64,000 bases of DNA from an uncultured Acidobacteriota bacterium (GTDB taxonomy: Bacteria > Acidobacteriota > UBA6911 > CAINFC01). Location: the NCBI GenBank assembly GCA_903847975.1, contig CAINFC010000018.1, positions 1-64,000 of the forward strand, given 5' to 3'. Under the pieces are notes generated by a model. It worked only from the letters and a program-made list of their open reading frames with translations, was not told the origin of the DNA and ran no database searches. The translations under genes were made by a program, and so were the position numbers. How positions within the stretch are numbered: the first letter of the stretch is position 1; each line of letters opens with the position of its first letter. Positions 34,761-44,459 of this stretch are shown here, one piece after another.

Positions 34761-37637
34761 ATGAAACGAGCTCTCTGTCTGCTTCTTGTTCTGACCCTTT
34801 GCGTTTCGGTCGCCGCAGCGGCCGGCGGGAAAAAGGAGTTTACAATTCCCTATGAAAAATACATCCTGGGCAACGGGCTGAACGTGCTGCTGCACGTCGA
34901 TCACTCCAATCCGATTGCCGCAGTTTATATCGTTTACCGCGTCGGCTCGGGACGGGAAGAAAAGGGGAAGACCGGTTTTGCGCATCTCTTCGAACATCTG
35001 CGCTTCAACGAGTCGCAGAACATTCCGCAGGGGGAATGGTTCAAACGGCTGCAGGGAGCCGGAGCCACCAATGTGAACGGCTCCACCAGCAGCGACCGGA
35101 CCAATTATTATGAGGTGATTCCCAAGAATGCCCTGGAAATGGCCCTCTGGATGGAATCGGACCGGATGGGGTTTCTGCTCGACAAGTTCAACGAAAAGAC
35201 TTTTATCACCCAGCAGAACGTGGTGCAGAATGAAAAGCGGCGCGGCGACAATGCGCCTTATTCCCAATCGAGCTACATCATGGGGAAGCTGATGTATCCC
35301 GAAAACCACCCCTACAACCACCAGGTCATCGGATCGCTGGAAGATCTGGCCAACGCCCGGCTGCAGGATGCCGTCGATTTTCATAACAAGTATTACGGAC
35401 CGAGCAATGCCACCCTGGTGGTCGCCGGCGATATCGATGTGGCCCAGACCAAAAAGTGGATCGACCGGTATTTCGCGGAAATCCCCAGTGCGCCCAAACC
35501 CAAGGCACTGGACAAGATGCCGGTTGCCCTGGCGGAAACCAAGCGCGCCTATTACGAAGATTCTCTGGCCAATTCCCCGATGCTCAATATGGCCTTCCCC
35601 ACGGTGGAAGAATATAATAAGGATGCCTACGCCCTGCAGTTCCTGGCCCGGATCCTGGCCGGCAGCAAGAAGTCGGCTCTCTACAAGGTTCTGGTGGAAG
35701 AAAAGAAGCTGGCCCCCTCGGGCAGCGGCGGCGGACGCGGCGGGTTCGGCGGACGCGGCGGATTCGGCGGCGGCCCCTCGGTTTCCGCCTTCCAGGGCAG
35801 CCGGGAAGTGGCCGGCTCCTTTCAGATCAGCGTGCGGGCTTTCCCGACGGTGAAGCTTGGCGAGGTGGAAGCGGCTATTCAGGAAGCCCTGGCACGCTTC
35901 GAAAAGGAAGGATTCACGGAGCAGGACGTGGAACGCCAGAAAGCCGGTCTGGAATTCCGATTTTACGGCAGCATGGGCAGCATTTTCGGCAAAGCCAGCC
36001 TCCTCGGTAACTACAACAACGAGACGGGCTCCCCCGATTTCCTGGCCACCGACCTCAAGAACACTATGAGCGTGACCAAGGATGACGTCTGGCGGGTTTA
36101 CAACCAGTATATCAAGGGAAAAAACTACGTGCTGGTGAGCATGGTTCCGGAGGGGAGAGCCGAGCGGGCCGCCCCGAATTCATCTGCCTTTGCGATTCCG
36201 CAGGAGTCGGTGGAAAAGGCCGGCACCAAAAAGGACGTCGGCACTTACAAGGCCGAAACCATCCGCTCCAAAATCGACCGGAGCAAAGAGCCGGTGAAAG
36301 GCCCCGATCCGACGGTAAAGATTCCAGTGATTTGGACCACAAAGACCGCCAACAGCATTCCCCTTTTCGGGATCCGCAAGAGCGATCTGCCCCTGGTCGA
36401 GTTCTCCATCACCATGAAGGGAGGCATGCTTCTCGACCCGGCCGGAAAAACCGGCACCGGAAACCTGATGGCACGGCTGATGAACGAAGGTACCCGGTCC
36501 AGGACACCGGTAGAGCTGCGCGAGGCGATCGAGGATCTTGGTGCCAGTATCAGCATCTCCGGAGGGGAGGAATCGATCACCCTCTCGGCAGGCTGCCTCT
36601 CCTCGAAGTTGAACGAAGTCTTCGCCCTGGCCAAAGAAATGCTGTTTGAGCCGCGCTGGGACGAAAAAGAATTCGGGATGGCCAAAACCCAGGCAATGGA
36701 ATCGCTGAAGCGGACCGAAACCACACCGGCCAACATCGCTTCCCGCGTGTTCGACAAGCTGGTCTACGGCACCGACAGTATTCTGGCCAACCCGGCCACC
36801 GGAACGCAGAAGTCCATTGAAGGGATCACCCTGGAGGACCTGAAAGCCTATTACTCGGCGAATCTTTCCCCGTCTGTTGCCAGAATCATGGTCCTGGGAG
36901 ATCTTCCCAAGGAGAAAGCCGTCAAGCTGTTTGACGGGCTCAAGGACTGGAAAGCCAAGGAGGTGAAGCTTCCCGAAGTGAAAATCGCTCAGCAGGATAG
37001 GCCTGGCGTCTATTTCATTGACGCCCCGCGCGCCAAGCAGTCGGTATTTAACGTGGGGCACCTCGGCCCGGCGGCCTCCGATCCCGATTTTTACAAGGCT
37101 ACGGTGATGAACCACAAACTGGGCGGAGATTTCTCCAGCATCCTGAACATGATCCTGCGGGAAACCAAGTCCTTCACCTATGGAGCCCGCTCCGGCTTCA
37201 GCGGCAATTCTCACCCGGGCACCTTCAAGGCCACCGTCGACGTGCAGACCAATGCCACTTACGAGACTGCGCAGATTCTCCGCGATGAAATCACCAAATA
37301 CCGGAAGGGAATTTCACCGGAAGATTTCAGCCTGGTCAAAAGCTCGCTGCTGAAAAGCTACGCCGGACGGTTCGAAACCCTGCAGCAGATGGCCATGATG
37401 CTGAATCCGATCCTGTCTTACGGATTGCCTCTGGACTACATCAAGCAGCGCGAGGCCTTCGTGCAGAAGCTAACCCCTGATGAAGTGAAAGCCCTGGCCC
37501 AGAAGCACCTGCAGCCCGGCAAGCTGGTTTTCGTGATCGTCGGCGACAAGGAAACCCAGTTCGAAAAGCTCAAGGGGTTGGGCCTTGGCGATCCGATCCT
37601 GCTGGACAAGGAAGGCAGGCCGACCGCCGCCCGGTAG
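34761..37637 (+). CDS. Secreted two-domain M16 (insulinase/pitrilysin-type) metalloprotease
   Basis: A 958-residue protein with a signal peptide (about 1-21). The N-terminal half has the inverted zinc motif H-x-x-E-H (His75, Glu78, His79 in HLFEHLRF) with Glu158 (QNEKRR) as the third ligand. A Gly-rich insertion (SGSGGGRGGFGG) lies near residue 320. The second half (about 530-950) is the paired non-catalytic M16 domain with the R/Y-containing substrate loop. Such exported proteases digest peptides in the periplasm. The 3' end is close to repeat cluster 4. Confidence 0.9.
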   Translation: MKRALCLLLVLTLCVSVAAAAGGKKEFTIPYEKYILGNGLNVLLHVDHSNPIAAVYIVYRVGSGREEKGKTGFAHLFEHLRFNESQNIPQGEWFKRLQGAGATNVNGSTSSDRTNYYEVIPKNALEMALWMESDRMGFLLDKFNEKTFITQQNVVQNEKRRGDNAPYSQSSYIMGKLMYPENHPYNHQVIGSLEDLANARLQDAVDFHNKYYGPSNATLVVAGDIDVAQTKKWIDRYFAEIPSAPKPKALDKMPVALAETKRAYYEDSLANSPMLNMAFPTVEEYNKDAYALQFLARILAGSKKSALYKVLVEEKKLAPSGSGGGRGGFGGRGGFGGGPSVSAFQGSREVAGSFQISVRAFPTVKLGEVEAAIQEALARFEKEGFTEQDVERQKAGLEFRFYGSMGSIFGKASLLGNYNNETGSPDFLATDLKNTMSVTKDDVWRVYNQYIKGKNYVLVSMVPEGRAERAAPNSSAFAIPQESVEKAGTKKDVGTYKAETIRSKIDRSKEPVKGPDPTVKIPVIWTTKTANSIPLFGIRKSDLPLVEFSITMKGGMLLDPAGKTGTGNLMARLMNEGTRSRTPVELREAIEDLGASISISGGEESITLSAGCLSSKLNEVFALAKEMLFEPRWDEKEFGMAKTQAMESLKRTETTPANIASRVFDKLVYGTDSILANPATGTQKSIEGITLEDLKAYYSANLSPSVARIMVLGDLPKEKAVKLFDGLKDWKAKEVKLPEVKIAQQDRPGVYFIDAPRAKQSVFNVGHLGPAASDPDFYKATVMNHKLGGDFSSILNMILRETKSFTYGARSGFSGNSHPGTFKATVDVQTNATYETAQILRDEITKYRKGISPEDFSLVKSSLLKSYAGRFETLQQMAMMLNPILSYGLPLDYIKQREAFVQKLTPDEVKALAQKHLQPGKLVFVIVGDKETQFEKLKGLGLGDPILLDKEGRPTAAR

Positions 37638-37660
37638 GGATAGAAAAGGGAGATAGAAAA

Positions 37661-37823
37661 GGGACACCCATTTTCCGAGCAATCTCTGAAAAAGTGGGTG
37701 TCCCTGATTGGATCTCCTTGATTGGATCAGGTTACACGGATCACAACGGATTTTTCAGGAAACAGCGGATCAACAGAAAAAAGGACACCCATTTTCCGAA
37801 CTGCTTCAAAAAGTGGGTGTCCC
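37661..37823. repeat. Inverted-repeat cluster 4: two complete hairpins
   Basis: Hairpin 1 has arms at 37662-37670 and 37695-37703; hairpin 2 at 37783-37791 and 37814-37822. Right of hairpin 1 the flank TCCCTGATTGGATC recurs as TCCTTGATTGGATC. Between them 37732-37780 matches the linker of cluster 6 (44631-44670). The rightmost arm lies inside the 3' end of the leftward efflux adaptor gene. Confidence 0.92.
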
Positions 37824-38906
37824 TAATGCTTGTCCTTCCCGCATTTCATCGGTAGCCCGGCGGACCACCATGTCCCCGGCCTGAAGATCTCCGAGCACCT
37901 CTACCAGATCTCCGTAGGATGCCAGCTTGCGTACCTCCACCCAATTGGCTTTCCCCTGGCGGTTCCGCACCACGAAGGTGCGCTCGGACGTGGTAACCAC
38001 ACTGGTGCGAGGAACAAGCAGCGCCGGCTGGGTGCGGCGCGCGGTCCACCGGACGGTGGGATACATCCCCGGAGCCAGCGCCCCGTCGGCATTGCCGACC
38101 TCCACCTCCACCGGCATGGTGCGGGTCCGGGGATCCAGGACATGGCTGAGGCGAGCGACAGTCCCGGAAAAGGTGCTCCCGGGATAAGCGGGTACGGTGA
38201 AGCGGACTGAGGAGCCCGGAGAGATGCCGCCGACATGCTCTTCCGGCACGGCGACCACCAGCCGCAGTCGGGAGACCTGCTGAAGAACGAGCAGGACGGG
38301 ATCCGCACCGGGCCCGACCAGGGCACCGGGGTGGACGAGACGCTCGGTCACCACGCCGTCGAAGGGGGCGGTGATCCTGAGATAGGACTGCTGTTCCTTC
38401 AGGGATCGCACCGCCTGCTCCAGAGCCAGGCAGGCCTGACGGCGGGCATCCAGCAGCGCCCGGGTGGCCGCCGTCTGCTTTTCGGCCAGCATAACCTCGT
38501 GACCTGCCACCGCCCCCGGCGTCCGGGCGGCCGCTTGCAGGCGCTCCACCGTTCCCTGGGCCGCGGCCAGCTGTGCGGCCGCCTGGGCGCTCTCCGCCTC
38601 CGCCGCCTGGAACCGGGCCTGTGCCGCGGCAATTTGCGATTCGATTTCCGGGGCAGACAGCTCCGCCAGCAGATCCCCCCGGCGGACTTTGCTTCCGCGG
38701 TCGACCGGGATGCGCTCCACGTGCCCGGCAACCTTGGCATGCAAGGCAACGCTCATGTAGGCAGCAATCTCGCCGGGCAGATCCACTTCGCGGGAAGCCG
38801 GCCGGGACTGCACCGCTACAAATTCCACCCCCTGCGGAAAAGCCGGGGGAGCCAGGAACAGGACAATCCCGGCAGTCAGTAAAAATCGAAATTTAACTTC
38901 CTTCAT
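37806..38906 (-). CDS. RND efflux periplasmic adaptor (HlyD/MFP family)
   Basis: A 366-residue protein with a signal peptide (about 1-24). It has a lipoyl half-motif (VAGHVERIPVDRGSKVRRGD), a coiled-coil hairpin rich in Ala/Gln (about 85-165), a second lipoyl half (YLRITAPFDGVV) and a beta-barrel (VPAYPGSTFSGTVARLSH). It bridges the inner-membrane RND pump encoded just upstream (14-base overlap) and the TolC-type channel. The last residues, GTPTF and stop, are read from a repeat arm (37809-37823), so the natural 3' end was replaced or extended. Confidence 0.88.
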   Translation of the reverse strand: MKEVKFRFLLTAGIVLFLAPPAFPQGVEFVAVQSRPASREVDLPGEIAAYMSVALHAKVAGHVERIPVDRGSKVRRGDLLAELSAPEIESQIAAAQARFQAAEAESAQAAAQLAAAQGTVERLQAAARTPGAVAGHEVMLAEKQTAATRALLDARRQACLALEQAVRSLKEQQSYLRITAPFDGVVTERLVHPGALVGPGADPVLLVLQQVSRLRLVVAVPEEHVGGISPGSSVRFTVPAYPGSTFSGTVARLSHVLDPRTRTMPVEVEVGNADGALAPGMYPTVRWTARRTQPALLVPRTSVVTTSERTFVVRNRQGKANWVEVRKLASYGDLVEVLGDLQAGDMVVRRATDEMREGQALGTPTF

Positions 38907-41900
38907 AATATCGGCTCGCTGGATCCATCGGGTTAAGGGTCGGGGAAACGGCGGAGGCCCGCGTTTGCAGAATGGAGTAAATAGAGGGAAGTATGGTCAG
39001 GGTGGCAAACGTGGAAACCAGCAGTCCGCCAATCACCGCTCGACCGAGTGGCGCCGACTGGGAAACCCCTTCTCCCAGACCGACAGCCATCGGTATCATT
39101 CCGAAAATCATGGCCGCCGCGGTCATAAGGATGGCCCGCAGCCGGCCGGTGCCGGCTTCGCAGGTGGCATCCAGCAGGGACATCTTCTCGCGGCGGAAGC
39201 GCTCCGCGAAGCTGACCAGCAGTATCGCGTTGGCCACGGCAATGCCGACGGACATGATGGCGCCCATGAACGACTGCAGGTTGAGTGTAGTGCCGGTGAT
39301 AAAAAGCATGGCCAGGACCCCGCACAACACGGCGGGTACCGTGGAAAGGACTGCCAGCGCCAGCCGCAGCGACTGAAAATTGGCGGCCAGAAGCAGGAAG
39401 ACCGCCACCACGGCCAACCCCAGGCCGACCTGCAGACCGGATACCGACTGCTCCAGGGCCGGTACCTGCCCCCGGTACCGGACGCTGACTCCCCGCGGGG
39501 GTTCTCCGGCGCGGGCCACCGCTGCTTTCAGCCCGGGCAGCGCCTGCCCCAGGGTGATTCCACTCAGATTGGCCGTCAGGCTGACCACCCGCTGGCCGTT
39601 GTTGCGCTCGATCAGGCCCGGCATGGTCGCGGTCTTCATTTCCGCCAGGCTGGCCAGCTCCACACCGGTCCTTCCGCCCTGCATGACGGCAAGGCTGCCG
39701 AGGGCGGCGGCGCTCTGCATACGGTTCTGCGGCAGCTGCACCTGGATCTGAAAGGCGTTGCCCGAAACCGGGTCCCGCCAGTAATTCGGCTGGGTGAATC
39801 GCGAGGAGGAGGTGGCAGGAACCACCGAGCGGACCACATCCGCCATGGTCAGGCCGAACTGGCCGGCCCGCTCCCGATCGATCTGGATCTCCAGCGTCGG
39901 ATAGTTGACCTCCTGGGCAAACTGCAGGTCCCGCAGGAAAGAGAGCCCGGCCAGCTCCTTCTGAATCTTCTGAGCGAAGGCATAATTGTCCGGCAGGCTG
40001 ACCCCCTGGACGGCCACCTCCACAGGCGTCGGAGAGCCGAAGCCCATAACCTGGCTGACGATATCTCCGGCTTCGAAGGACAGACGGCAGGCGGGGACCT
40101 CCCGCCGCAGCGCGGCGCGCAGCTTTTCCCGCAGCGCTTCCCCCCGCAGCGAACCGGGCTTCAGCCCCACCTGCAGGACCGCCTCCTGCGGCCCGCTGGT
40201 GAACAGGTGGATCAGGTCGACCGGGTAGCTGGAGGGCACAACGCCCACGAAATCGCTGGTGATGGCGACATGTTCCGGACCGATTTCGCAGCGCACCACA
40301 TCCAAGGCACGGAGTGCCAGCCGCTCGGTCTCCTCCACACGGGTGCCGGCCGGAGCGCGGAGCCGGAGCCGCAGGATCGGAGCATCCGCTTCCGGAAACA
40401 CTTCCGTTCCGATGCGCGGCAGGAGGAAAAAAATCAGCCCGGCGGAAGTGATCAGGTAGGCGAAGGAGAGCGGCCACCGGAACCGCAGCAGAAATCGCAG
40501 GTAGACCCCATAGAGCCTGCGCAGCCGGTCGAAAAATCCCTCCCCGCGGTGGGATTCCCGCATCATCCATGTTCCGAGGACCGGCACCAGCGTGCTGGAG
40601 AGCAGGTAGGAAGCGATCATGGCAAAGCCCACCGCCAGGGCCAGCGGGACGAACAGCTGCCGGCTGACTCCCGCCATAAAGAAGGCAGGCACAAAAACGG
40701 CCAGGATGCAGAGCATCGAGAGCAATCGCGCCAGGGCGGTATCGGCGGAGGCCCGCAGCACAGCGCGGGCCCGGGAGATACCCGGCCGCATCTGGGTGTG
40801 GATATTCTCGATGGACACCGTGGCCTCGTCGACCAGAACCCCTACCGCCAGGGCCAGCCCACCGAGCGTCATGATGTTGATCGTCTGACCCGTGATCCAG
40901 AGCAGGATCACCGCGCTGAGCAGGGCGAACGGGATGTTCACGACCACGATCAGGGCGCTGCGCCAGTCGCGCAGAAAAATCAGAACCATGAGCCCGGTCA
41001 GCAGCGCACCGAGCAGCCCCTCCTCGACCAGGCCCCGAATCGCCTGGGTAACGTAGGGTGACTGGTCGAACTCCAGCCGCACGTCGACGTCCTCGGGAAC
41101 CGCTTTCCGGAAGTCGGGCAGCGCGGACTTCACCGCCTCGAGGACCGCCAGGGTGGAGGCGTCGGCGCGCTTGGTGACCGGGATGTAAACGGTTCGTTTG
41201 CCGTTCACGTGGGCATAGGCAGTGACCAGGTCGGTGCCGTTATCGATGGTGCCGATATCCCTCAGGAACACGCCGGGTCCGGGTCCGGCCCGGATCGGCG
41301 TGCGGAGCAGCTCGGACAGATCCCCTCCCAAAGCGGCGTTAGTCCGGGCGATGCGGTGAGTTTCCCCAGTCCACATGTTTCCGGAAGGCATGACCAGGCT
41401 GGCTTTGCTGACCGCGGCAATGGCCTCATCCGGAGAAATGCGGTACTGCTTGAGCTTGTCCGGATCGAGGGTGATGACGATCGAGCGCTGATTCCCGCCG
41501 AAAGGAGGAGGAGCGCTGACTCCCGGCAGGGTGGCAAAGAGAGGCCGTACGCGGTTGAGGGCAAAATCCTGCAGCTCTCCCTGGGTGCGGTTGTCGCTGC
41601 GGAACACCAGCTGCCCTACGGCCACGCTACCGGCATCGAAGCGGGTGATGAACGGGGGGACAGTGCCCGGCGGCATGAAGGCGCGGGCGCGGTTCACATA
41701 GCCTACGGTTTCCGACATGGCCTGGCTCATGTTGGTGCCTTCGTGGAAAATCAGCTTCATGAGCGCCGCGCCCTGAATGCTTTTGCTTTCCACGCGGTCG
41801 ATGCCGGTTATATAAAGGAAGTGGTACTCGTAGTAGTAGGTCAGGTACCCTTCCATCTGCCCGGGATCCATGCCGCCGAAGGGCTGGGCCACGTAAATGG

Positions 41901-42030
41901 CCGGATCTCCCACCTGCGGGAAAATGTCGACCGGCATTCTCTGCACCGCCAGGCGGGCGCAAAGCGCCGTGGCAAGGAGCAGGACCATGACGGTAATGGG
42001 TCTGCCGAGGGCTGCAAGAACAAGTCGCAT
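38893..42030 (-). CDS. RND-family efflux pump inner membrane permease
   Basis: A 1,045-residue protein of standard RND length with helix 1 at about 10-28, large periplasmic loops and further helices at about 335-480 and 840-1030. Helix 4 has GVLVDEATVSIEN, where the family proton-relay Asp-Asp pair appears as Asp-Glu. It exports small hydrophobic compounds or metals with proton influx; the substrate class is not readable. It lies between the TolC-type gene 21 bases upstream and the adaptor gene overlapping its end, giving a complete tripartite operon. Confidence 0.9.
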   Translation of the reverse strand: MRLVLAALGRPITVMVLLLATALCARLAVQRMPVDIFPQVGDPAIYVAQPFGGMDPGQMEGYLTYYYEYHFLYITGIDRVESKSIQGAALMKLIFHEGTNMSQAMSETVGYVNRARAFMPPGTVPPFITRFDAGSVAVGQLVFRSDNRTQGELQDFALNRVRPLFATLPGVSAPPPFGGNQRSIVITLDPDKLKQYRISPDEAIAAVSKASLVMPSGNMWTGETHRIARTNAALGGDLSELLRTPIRAGPGPGVFLRDIGTIDNGTDLVTAYAHVNGKRTVYIPVTKRADASTLAVLEAVKSALPDFRKAVPEDVDVRLEFDQSPYVTQAIRGLVEEGLLGALLTGLMVLIFLRDWRSALIVVVNIPFALLSAVILLWITGQTINIMTLGGLALAVGVLVDEATVSIENIHTQMRPGISRARAVLRASADTALARLLSMLCILAVFVPAFFMAGVSRQLFVPLALAVGFAMIASYLLSSTLVPVLGTWMMRESHRGEGFFDRLRRLYGVYLRFLLRFRWPLSFAYLITSAGLIFFLLPRIGTEVFPEADAPILRLRLRAPAGTRVEETERLALRALDVVRCEIGPEHVAITSDFVGVVPSSYPVDLIHLFTSGPQEAVLQVGLKPGSLRGEALREKLRAALRREVPACRLSFEAGDIVSQVMGFGSPTPVEVAVQGVSLPDNYAFAQKIQKELAGLSFLRDLQFAQEVNYPTLEIQIDRERAGQFGLTMADVVRSVVPATSSSRFTQPNYWRDPVSGNAFQIQVQLPQNRMQSAAALGSLAVMQGGRTGVELASLAEMKTATMPGLIERNNGQRVVSLTANLSGITLGQALPGLKAAVARAGEPPRGVSVRYRGQVPALEQSVSGLQVGLGLAVVAVFLLLAANFQSLRLALAVLSTVPAVLCGVLAMLFITGTTLNLQSFMGAIMSVGIAVANAILLVSFAERFRREKMSLLDATCEAGTGRLRAILMTAAAMIFGMIPMAVGLGEGVSQSAPLGRAVIGGLLVSTFATLTILPSIYSILQTRASAVSPTLNPMDPASRYYEGS

Positions 42031-42051
42031 GATCGGTCGTACTCCCGGAAA

Positions 42052-43485
42052 TCAGGAACTGCTTTCCACCAGAAAAGGTTGAAGATCGCCGGCAGCGGCG
42101 GCTATGGACAGAAGAGCCCGCCAGACACCCAGGCGGGCCAGGGAATCGTCGATTTCCGACTGTGCCAGGAGCCGTTGGGCTTCGGCCAGCTCGTCGATGG
42201 TTCCCAGCCCCGACTGGTAGCGCGCTGTCGCTTTCTCCACTGCCTGCTGCGCAGCGCGGACCTGGACGGGAGTGTTGGCCGCCACCAGTCGTGTCCCCGC
42301 CAGACTGGCCACCGCCGCATTCCACTGGGCTTTGAGATCGGTGGTCAGCTGCCGGTAGCGGGCCTCTTCGGCCCGCAGGGCTGCTTCCTGCCCCCCCTGA
42401 CGGGCCCGCGCGGCGTAGCGGTCCAAAAGGGGAAACGTCAGGGTAAAACCCAAGGCATAGTTCTGGGTATCGGGAACCAGCCCGTTCAGGCCTCCCTGGC
42501 GGCCGCCGCCGACCTCGGCTCCCGATCCGCGCGCGTAGGCCGCGCCCTGCAAGGCAAAGCGCGGAAAGCAGGATCGGCTCAGTGCCTTGATCTGGGCCCG
42601 GAGCTGTTCGATGGTGGCATTCTGCTCGCGGACCGCCGGATTGGCGGCCGCATCCAGGGGGGCCACCGAACGTTCGGGGGGAAGCCGGGTCAGTCTCGGG
42701 GCGTAAGGGACGATTGCCGCCGGCTCCAGGCCGACGAACCGGGAGAGCCCGGCCCGGGCCACCTCCGCTGCCTGCTGCGCCCGGATGGCCTGGGTCCGCG
42801 CGGCAGCCACCTCGGCGTCGGCCCGGGCGGCATCCGCTCCGGGCCGCAGCTCGGCCTCGGCCAGGGTATGAATCATTCTTGCCACAACCGCGGCCCGCTC
42901 TTCGGCGGCCCGGGCGGCGCGAACTGCTTCCTGGGCCGCCAGGACGGTCATAAAGGAATCGGTCGCCGCCACGGCGACGTCGAACCGGGTTCGTTCCAGG
43001 GAAGCCTGCGACTGGGCCTTCGCCGCTGCCGCTGCGTCCACATTGGCCTGCCGGAATCCGAAATCGAAGGGCTCCCAGCTCACCAGGGCACCCATCGCGC
43101 TGCCCCACACCGACCCAAAATTGTTAGAGCCCAGAACCGGCCCGGAAATGGAAGGAATGGTTCCCTGGGGAAGCAACAGTCCGAAGACGTTATTGCGCGT
43201 AGCGCGGTTCGCCTGGGCCAGGACATCCACCCGCGGAAGGTAGGCGGTTCGAGCCAGCTGGATCCCGGCACCGGCAGCATTGACTTTTTCCTCCGAGACG
43301 CGCAGCGAAGGGTAGTGACGCATAGCGGCCTCAACTGCCTGAAGCAGAGTAAGTCCGCTGCTCGCGACCGGTAACTCCTGTGCCGCTGCCGCACCGATCA
43401 GAAATAGGAGCAGAGCCGCTGCCGCCAGAAGGCGGCCGTGCCGGTGTTCTCCTTGAGATGCAGCAGCTATCCCGGTTCCAACCAT
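42052..43485 (-). CDS. TolC-type outer membrane efflux channel
   Basis: The ATG at 43485 has a GGAGG site and starts a 477-residue protein with a signal peptide (about 15-38, ending near AAAAQ). Two tandem outer-membrane-efflux repeats (about 45-250 and 265-475) with long Ala/Gln/Arg helices are typical of TolC channels; ATARYQSGLGTIDELAEAQR is the usual second-repeat motif. It opens the operon with the RND pump and adaptor. The upstream divergent gap holds repeat cluster 5. Confidence 0.88.
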   Translation of the reverse strand: MVGTGIAAASQGEHRHGRLLAAAALLLFLIGAAAAQELPVASSGLTLLQAVEAAMRHYPSLRVSEEKVNAAGAGIQLARTAYLPRVDVLAQANRATRNNVFGLLLPQGTIPSISGPVLGSNNFGSVWGSAMGALVSWEPFDFGFRQANVDAAAAAKAQSQASLERTRFDVAVAATDSFMTVLAAQEAVRAARAAEERAAVVARMIHTLAEAELRPGADAARADAEVAAARTQAIRAQQAAEVARAGLSRFVGLEPAAIVPYAPRLTRLPPERSVAPLDAAANPAVREQNATIEQLRAQIKALSRSCFPRFALQGAAYARGSGAEVGGGRQGGLNGLVPDTQNYALGFTLTFPLLDRYAARARQGGQEAALRAEEARYRQLTTDLKAQWNAAVASLAGTRLVAANTPVQVRAAQQAVEKATARYQSGLGTIDELAEAQRLLAQSEIDDSLARLGVWRALLSIAAAAGDLQPFLVESSS

Positions 43486-43559
43486 TACCCGATCCTCCAG
43501 AAAGGCCCATGCCACCCTGACCACCCGACCGGATTTCCCGTACCACCTAGTGCCGGCCA

Positions 43560-43775
43560 ATAAACAGGATATTTTTAGGCATTTATTTATTTGGTTATTT
43601 TATCGGGCTGCTCCCGTGGAATCAAGGAGGGCAGAAAAACAGTTAAAAAAAGGACACCCACTTTTTGGAAGTAGAAAAAGAGTAGAAAAAGGACACCCAC
43701 TTTTTGAACTGCATCCGAAGGATCCGTTGACAAGCAGGATAATTTTGGGCATTTATTTATTCGGACGTTGAGCGA
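43560..43775. repeat. Inverted-repeat cluster 5: left arms only
   Basis: Left arms at 43652 and 43691, both followed by CTTTTTG; no right arm. At 43604-43631 lies a 28-base sequence identical to 44582-44609 in cluster 6. An AT-rich segment of about 30 bases (43564-43593) recurs with changes at 43735-43764. It lies between the divergent TolC-type and NUDIX genes; no gene is seen in it. Confidence 0.88.
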
Positions 43776-43828
43776 AAATGGCCTCCGAAAAATACCTGTT
43801 ATCCACAAAAGGGAAAAGGGAGAACGAA

Positions 43829-44452
43829 ATGCAACCACCGCGCTGGCTGGAATGGGCCCGCGAAATCCAGGCCCTGGCACAAACAGGCATGCATTACGCC
43901 ACGGAAGGTGACTACCACGGGCAGCGTTATCAGCGGCTGATGGAGATTGCCGCCGAAATGGTCCACGAGCATTCCGGGATTCCTACCTCCCCGCTTGTGG
44001 CGGCATTCCGGGCGGAACCCGGCTATGCCACCCCCAAGGTGGATGTCCGCGCGGCAGTTTTCCAGGATGGCCGGCTGCTGATGGTACGCGAGCGCTGCGA
44101 CGGCGGATGGACGCTGCCCGGCGGATGGGCTGATGTGGGCGACGTGCCTTCCGAGGCCGCGGAGCGCGAAACCTGGGAGGAAGCCGGTTTCCGCGTGCGG
44201 GCCCGCAAACTGATCGGAGTTTATGACGGCAACCGGGTCGACCCTTTGCAATTCAACCACTGCTTCAAGCTGGTCTTTCTGTGCGACCTGATCGACGGCA
44301 CGCCGACTCCGAGTCGGGAAACTTCGGAAGTTGCCTTTTTTGCCATGGAGGATATTCCTGCACACCTTTCCGGGCAAAGGACCCTTCCTCGGCATATCCT
44401 GGATGCCTTCGAATCCCGCGCACAACCGGAACGTCCCACGGTATTCGACTGA
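43829..44452 (+). CDS. NUDIX hydrolase with NUDIX_N domain
   Basis: The ATG at 43829 with GGGAGA upstream gives 207 residues; an in-frame ATG at 43778 lacks a ribosome site. Residues 4-50 (RWLEWAREIQALAQTGMHYA) match the N-terminal domain of X-linked nucleoside diphosphate hydrolases. The NUDIX box near residues 98-120 is G-x5-D-x7-R-E-T-x-E-E-x-G-F, with Asp at the first Glu position but the metal-binding REXXEE kept. It probably hydrolyses ADP-ribose or nucleotide-sugar diphosphates in the cytosol. It is flanked by directly repeated elements of the GGACACCCA family. Confidence 0.88.
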   Translation: MQPPRWLEWAREIQALAQTGMHYATEGDYHGQRYQRLMEIAAEMVHEHSGIPTSPLVAAFRAEPGYATPKVDVRAAVFQDGRLLMVRERCDGGWTLPGGWADVGDVPSEAAERETWEEAGFRVRARKLIGVYDGNRVDPLQFNHCFKLVFLCDLIDGTPTPSRETSEVAFFAMEDIPAHLSGQRTLPRHILDAFESRAQPERPTVFD

Positions 44453-44459
44453 AGCATTT

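Noticed and set aside
43727-43756. Promoter for the NUDIX gene from a perfect TTGACA
   Set aside because: No acceptable -10 lies 16-18 bases downstream (CATTTA only); the TTGACA may be chance within repeated AT-rich sequence.
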